A stretch of DNA of 64,000 nt, taken from Sisyra terminalis. Its lineage: Eukaryota; Arthropoda; Insecta; Neuroptera; Sisyridae. The stretch spans positions 11,532,001 through 11,596,000 of the forward strand of contig OY292280.1 in the NCBI GenBank assembly GCA_958496175.1, read 5' to 3'. The position numbers and the translations under genes are program-made. Shown one piece after another: positions 59,283 to 64,000 of the stretch; position 1 is the stretch's first letter, and every line of letters starts with the position of its first letter. The notes below the pieces were generated by a model that was not told where the DNA came from, made no database searches, and was given only the letters and a program-made list of their open reading frames with translations.

Positions 59283-59583
59283 GTCTATGAGGAAGCCAGA
59301 ATTTTGGCGTAACTTTAAAATTGAGTATAATTTTTGTTGTTTTCACCCTTAGTTTTCGGTAATCCGCATTAAGAAGTTATAGTTAGAAACAAAACGTAGC
59401 ATGCACTCTAGTACAGATATGGAAAATATGAAACTTTAGATATCAATGATTTTTCCGGTCGTTGATATTGAATGGGCCAGGACCAACTACTTACTAATGA
59501 TACGCAGTCTCACTTGTTTTATTATAATTGTGAATGGCACCCCGTCGTAGCCACCCCTAAACCTATTGGACATTTTCGTCTAA
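59283..59583 (+). repeat. Repeat I
   Basis: Inverted relative to 25684-25985 and highly similar throughout (GAGGAAGCCAGAATTTT to GGACATTTTCGTC). It follows an element D end here as it does at 25 kb. Confidence 0.8.
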
Positions 59584-60205
59584 AAATTTTCTGCTGATGA
59601 ATAGAGAAAATAAAAGAGGCATGAAAACCATCCCGCCCCCGACCGCTCATAAATAGATATCCCTGTTTGTCCCGATGACGATTGCCTCGCTCTCACCCTT
59701 ACCCTTCGGGACCGTTCCTTGACCACTTTCCTTGTCCAGATAAATTTCATTTTGCTTCAGTTAACTTTCCCGTTTACGGTATTCATTTACACAATGACAA
59801 CAGAGATGTGGAAATTACTTGGCCAATTTGCCCATTCCCGATTTTTCCGTATCACTTACATAAACTCATTAGCCACGACCGGTCCCAACTGTACTAATTG
59901 AATTTTCCAAAAATTTTCCCTAACAATTTTCGGTTCAAACTTTTAATTTGCTTAGTAAGTTCGAATGAATCAACCAAACGATGATTTATTTGTCTTTTGC
60001 ACAAATTAGCAAAATCACTAATTCATTTGACTAAATATCCGAAATTGATTTTCTCACATATTTTCCAATAAAACACACAAACCAAATGGTATGAATTTTT
60101 TAAAATTAATATTTTATTGCTTGACATTAGTTAACAGTGGCAATATATTCCTGATCCGTTTTTGTAGTCCTAAAAAATGAAATTTTAAAATATTTTTTAA
60201 CTCAT
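59584..60205 (+). other. Unique sequence with a GC-richer island (59630-59900)
   Basis: Two overlapping open frames (59682-59901) with no recognised domain and no splice context. Single copy in the window; it could be regulatory. Confidence 0.35.
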
Positions 60206-60209
60206 GTCT

Positions 60210-60355
60210 CTTTTAAAATCGTCAAATCTGGCAACGTCGCATTTTCTACTTGGTTTTTAACTTAATTCACGAATAAATCGCTCCATAATGAAAATTTAGT
60301 CACAAAAGAGAAAATTATACCATATTATACAATATTAGAATTTAATTTAGTATTT
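60210..60355 (+). mobile_element. B2 MITE, left part
   Basis: CTCATGTCTCTTTTAAAATC then AATCTGGCAACGTCGCATTT and CATAATGAAAATTTAGTCAC. The right arm is missing. Confidence 0.65.
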
Positions 60356-60399
60356 AAAAAACGCAGTCAAGTCGATCGAGTCGATCACAAGCACATGTT

Positions 60400-61465
60400 T
60401 TTTTGTTTTTCGCTAGGGGATAACAACATGTTAAACACATTTGAAAAATAGGTATTTTGTTGAAAATATTCAATGCAATATTTAAAATAATGCAAGGAAA
60501 GTAGATTGATAAATTATAATGCATTATGATTTTCTACATTTAAACTAAAAATCAGTTTCAATACTAAGATATAAATGGGTAGTAAAATTAAACAATTACT
60601 ATTGTACTAATTTAATTTTTACTATTTCACTATTTGTACATGTTGTAGGTACACAAAATTGACTATTTAGACAAACTGTATCTAAATGCAATTGAATATT
60701 TTTTCATATCTATACATACAAGTTTATGACTACTATCCACTTACTATATGGTAAATGTTTTCAATAACTATTTTTCGAACAAGTGACCCATACAGTACTG
60801 ATAAACCGTTAATTCATATATGTAAGATACAAATTTGTATAAATAGTCAATTGTGTATAATATTGTGAAATACTATACAGTATTTATAAATAGGCAATTT
60901 GCCTCATATCCCTTTTAGCAACATCAATATCTGGTAATGTTGCATTTTCTACTATGTTTTTAATTTAGTTCACGAATAAATCAGGTCATTATGATAATTA
61001 ACCAACAAAAGAGCAAACCACACGATATTAGAATTGAATTAACAAAAAAATCGCTAATTAAATTAAAAACAAAGTAGAAAATGCCACTTTTCCAGATATT
61101 GATGACAGTAAAAGGGACATGAACCACTTATTTAATCTATTATTTGAAAACTAATAACTTTCTGGGAAATATTCACTGCCCAACACTGACAAAACTGACA
61201 AATGGTAAAAATTAGCGATTAAATGAAAACGAAACGACAATTGAATCCAATAACAATAAGTTACTTGAAAATTGAGACATTAATTATTACATTTTTATTA
61301 CACTCACATGTATGTGTTAATATTCGTCGTTCTCTGTCTTTGCCGCCATACATACAATTGCCTATTACATTGACATAAAAATGAAAATTTTTGATTAAAA
61401 TTGTATCATATTTTAGTTATTTTAGATTTCATATCGCCCTAACCTACTTAAGAAATGGGATCCTT
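60400..61465 (+). repeat. Long repeat E, split by a B2 MITE
   Basis: 60400-60900 matches 8956-9397 and 61135-61465 matches 10302-10560. At the point where the 9-kb copy carries D, this copy carries B2 instead. Confidence 0.65.
60903..61129. mobile_element. B2 MITE, near complete
   Basis: CTCATATCCCTTTTAGCAAC to TAAAAGGGACATGAACC, with ACGAATAAATCAGGTCATTA and a degraded right arm ATGCCACTTTTCCAGATATT. Confidence 0.75.
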
Positions 61466-61494
61466 TCGAAATTCTAGTAGTGTAATTTAGTGGG

Positions 61495-61598
61495 CTCATG
61501 TCCCTTCTAAGAACGCCAACATTTGGCAACATTGCATTTTTTCTTTTACTTTTAGTTTTATTTGCGAATAAGTCAACCTTTAATGAAAATTTGGTATA
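61495..61598 (+). mobile_element. B2 MITE left part, cut by a family C end
   Basis: GGCTCATGTCCCTTCTAAGA through TTGGCAACATTGCATTTTTT to TGAAAATTT, where the C end GGTATAAGC begins. C therefore inserted into, or was joined to, B2. Confidence 0.7.
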
Positions 61599-61794
61599 AG
61601 CTTGGATCAGGAACGTCGAAGTTTTCAGAACTGAAGAGAAGTATTTCGAATGGTTTCGATATTATTCCTGTACGTATTGTTCACCCAAATGCAATTTATA
61701 CGTAAACTTTGACATATGTCAGAAATAATGAAGCGACGATTATTTTCAAATATGTATTTATATTGTAATATGTAAAATTAAATTATCGACTGAA

Positions 61795-62012
61795 GTCCAT
61801 TTTAGTACACCCACAATCTGGCAACGTTGCATTTTCGATTTTGTTTTTAATTGAATTCGTGATTTTTTTGATGATTTAATTCTAATATGGTATAATTTTC
61901 TCTTTTGTGACTAAAATTTTATTGTGGACCGATTTAATCGAGAATTAAATTAAAAACAAAGTCGAAAATGCAACGTTGTCAGATTGTGGGTGTGCTAAAA
62001 TACACTTGAGCC
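61795..62012. mobile_element. B MITE inside family C
   Basis: GAAGTCCATTTTAGTACACC to AAAATACACTTGAGCC. The left end has the C-resident variant and the right end resembles the free form. Confidence 0.8.
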
Positions 62013-62417
62013 TAATTAATTAATAATTTTATTCATAAAGAAAATGGATAGGATTCACTTGATGTGATTTGTATTATTATTATTATTTATTTTTAATTCC
62101 AGCATAAATTCTTTGGAGATGCTAATCATTTGTATATAGAACTAGAATATTACATTAGAGTTACATATATTTAAAACAGAGTAATAGTATGTTAATAAAT
62201 GAAAATATTGTAAGTTTGGAAAAGTTTTTAGACGGAAATGTAATCGATAAAGTTAGCAAAGACACAAACACCCGAAATATCGTTCCGGCTGCATACAACA
62301 GATGGCGACCACGCACCAAACCTACAATGGTCCTTTGATTCACGCATCGTGCGCTAGATGGGCTATGAACAACTGCTGTAAATTGCCGAAATACTAACAT
62401 TGTATTATATTTCAAAA

Positions 62418-62606
62418 ATGATTTTCAAATCGATTACCTATTTCTGTACTAAAGTGCATGTTGCCATTGATTTTTTGCTCGCAAACGATCCGGAAGTTGC
62501 GGAAGCCGATTACATATATGTGAAAATGCGGAAAATCACTTACTATACAATGATTTACTTAGATGAAAACAATGGGACCCACGCTATAGTATTTATATCA
62601 AAATGA
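62418..62606 (+). CDS. Small uncharacterised open frame inside the large C element (tentative)
   Basis: Sixty-two codons from ATG at 62418 to TGA at 62604-62606. The product begins MIFKSITYFCTKVHVAIDFL and contains an acidic stretch (ANDPEVAEAD) and two Tyr-rich segments. Its composition is more protein-like than the surrounding AT-rich frames, but I recognise no family. It has no upstream promoter, splice site or neighbour to support it. It could be a captured host exon fragment, part of a decayed transposon gene, or chance. Confidence 0.2.
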   Translation: MIFKSITYFCTKVHVAIDFLLANDPEVAEADYIYVKMRKITYYTMIYLDENNGTHAIVFISK

Positions 62607-63370
62607 GATAATGCATATAATATTAGTCCGTCTGTCCACTAAGTCACTTATTCGTGACTAAGTCCGTCGGTCTGTTCGTCTTATACGTTTTATATTTATT
62701 TATTATATTTATTTTTAAATGCACGACCGGAAGTGCATACAGATTGATATAGATATACAGAGACACTGCAACAAAGAGGTACCAATCGCTATCGCAATTC
62801 ACCCAACAAAGAGCACAACTGCAAATATTTCATTAATTGCATTTATTTTATAATTATTTTCATCGTTAATTATTTTATTTTTCTGTATTATTTATTTATT
62901 TACATTATTAATATTGTTATTTTTCGTTTTGAATTAAACGTATTTATAAAAAATGATAATAATAATTAATTAAAGAAGAATAAAAGAATAATATTTAGAT
63001 AAGACACAGAGGCGAAATGCACGAACAAGAAACAATGATTTTCTCAGGGTTGGAGGGCACAAAATGTCGCCATTGTTAGTATTTGTTGAGCTTGTTGGCG
63101 AACGATTTTTTCTGCAAGTTCTCACCGTAAAAATTGACGTAAGTCGATGCTAAACGACTTCCATCAGTTGGTGCATTTGATTTGAATTATCAAGATCAAT
63201 ATCGTAACAATCGGATCAAACAATTCATTGCGGTTTCATCAAGTTGCCACGAAAGTCATGAGCTTTCAACGCCATCAATCAATGTGCTTGCAAAGATTCT
63301 AGTTGCGCAGTTTGACCACCGAGTGTCGCTGCGTCGGCCCCCAAAAAAAAAAAAGAAGATCAAACGATAT
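62607..63370 (+). other. Unique interior of the large C element
   Basis: Includes the inverted AGTCACTTATTCGTGACT flanked by GTCCGTC phrases (62632-62690), AT-rich sequence, and a GC-richer stretch at 63000-63340. No gene recognised. Confidence 0.35.
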
Positions 63371-63480
63371 AAGCTTGGATCAGAAACGTCGAAATTTGAG
63401 AACTGTTTCGAATGTATATACAATATATAGAATATATTGCGGTCCAATTTATGTAGTATAATAATAAATATAAATCATAC
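63371..63480. mobile_element. Family C left end joined to a G end
   Basis: TATAAGCTTGGATCAGAAAC begins a C left end that stops at GTTTCGAATG. It continues directly as TATATACAATATATAGAATA, the terminus of a G element, which itself fades near 63480. Confidence 0.65.
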
Positions 63481-63698
63481 CATTAACAGAAGAAAACATA
63501 TTTAAAATAAATCTTAAATAAAAAAATATTTAAAACATATTTGAAAATAACCGTCGCTTCTTTATTTCTGGCATATGTCAAAATTTACGTACAAATTGCA
63601 TTCGGGTGAATAATACGTTCTGGAATAATATCAAAACCATTCGAAATAGTTCTCTTCAGTTCTGAAAATTTCGACGTTCCTGCTCCAAACTTATACCG

Positions 63699-64000
63699 AA
63701 AACCATTAACTTTCCGTGAAATATTCACAGCCCAACACTGACACAACTGACAAATGGCTAAAATTAGCAATTGAATCGGATCGAAACGACAGTTGAAACT
63801 AATGACATGATAGTTGAAATTTGAGACAGTTATTATTATTTTTTGTATTCCACTTACATGAATATGTTTACAACTTCTTTATATTCTTGTCTTTGTTGCA
63901 ACACATACGTTTGCTTATTATGAATTTTGGTATTAAAAGCAAATTGTGTTTATAAGTGAATTGAAATTATCTTTGTAACTATACCAAAGAAGTATAACTT
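63699..64000 (+). repeat. Long repeat E, copy cut by the window end
   Basis: CAACACTGACACAACTGACA (63734) to ACTATACCAAAGAAGTATAACTT (63978-64000) matches 10335-10673. It continues beyond the window. Confidence 0.75.

Larger units (their letters stand above)
61599..63698. mobile_element. Large family C element of about 2.1 kb with non-repeat interior
   Basis: Left end GGTATAAGCTTGGATCAGGA, right end CAAACTTATACC at 63698. Both ends carry a private stretch (TTTTCAGAACTGAAGAGAA at 61622 and its complement at 63651) missing from the other C copies, which pairs them as one element. Inside are B (61795-62012), about 1.3 kb not found elsewhere in the window (62030-63360), and a second C left end at 63370 followed by a G end. 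No clean target duplication is visible. Confidence 0.6.

Overview
This looks like insect nuclear DNA, possibly from a beetle. The order is inferred only from general AT-rich, repeat-rich character, with no marker gene. There are no bacterial-style operons and no continuous long reading frames. What is present is very AT-rich non-coding sequence, a eukaryotic 5' splice site and dense short inverted-repeat elements of the kind common in insect genomes.

The only host coding segment I can defend is one 5' exon on the + strand (ATG at 38277, splice donor after 38456). It encodes the first 60 residues of a protein with an Ala/Ser-rich start and an IKTE motif, like the N-terminal region of a transcription factor. 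I could not identify the gene. About 3.5 kb upstream (34.2-35.1 kb) is a GC- and CpG-rich block that fits its promoter or first non-coding exon. Everything right of 38456 to the window end would then lie inside a first coding intron of at least 25.5 kb.

Layout. 0-11 kb: a truncated foldback element, a triplicated repeat, a hAT-like MITE with an 8-bp target duplication, a foldback with hammerhead-like motifs, and a long repeat (E) interrupted by element D. 11-15 kb: unique islands around a nested inverted-repeat cluster. 15-29 kb: a dense pile of nested MITEs and foldbacks (families A, B, C, G, H, J, K), a GC-rich island at 24 kb and a broken mariner transposase at 26.1 kb. 29-34 kb: degenerate tandem repeats ending just before the CpG-rich block. 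34-39 kb: the promoter-like block, the coding exon and a compound tandem array. 39-50 kb: AT-rich intron with three further tandem arrays (periods about 240, 268 and 497 bp), a tRNA-derived SINE and unique islands. 50-64 kb: further nested copies of the same mobile families.

Mobile family names (A to K) are my own labels. A: TTAGGGTG...CACCCTAA ends, apparent 6-bp target duplications. B: about 225-bp palindromic MITE, ends GGCTCAAGTG, 8-bp target duplications. B2: related subfamily. C: ends GGTATAAGCTTGG, often carrying B inside at one fixed place. D: ends GGGAGACCGGGTACAAAAGTAAC. E: long AT-rich repeat. G: ends built on TGTGTATACAATATAT. H: hAT-like. The families repeatedly nest in each other, so insertion order can be read from the window. 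All repeat boundaries were read by eye.
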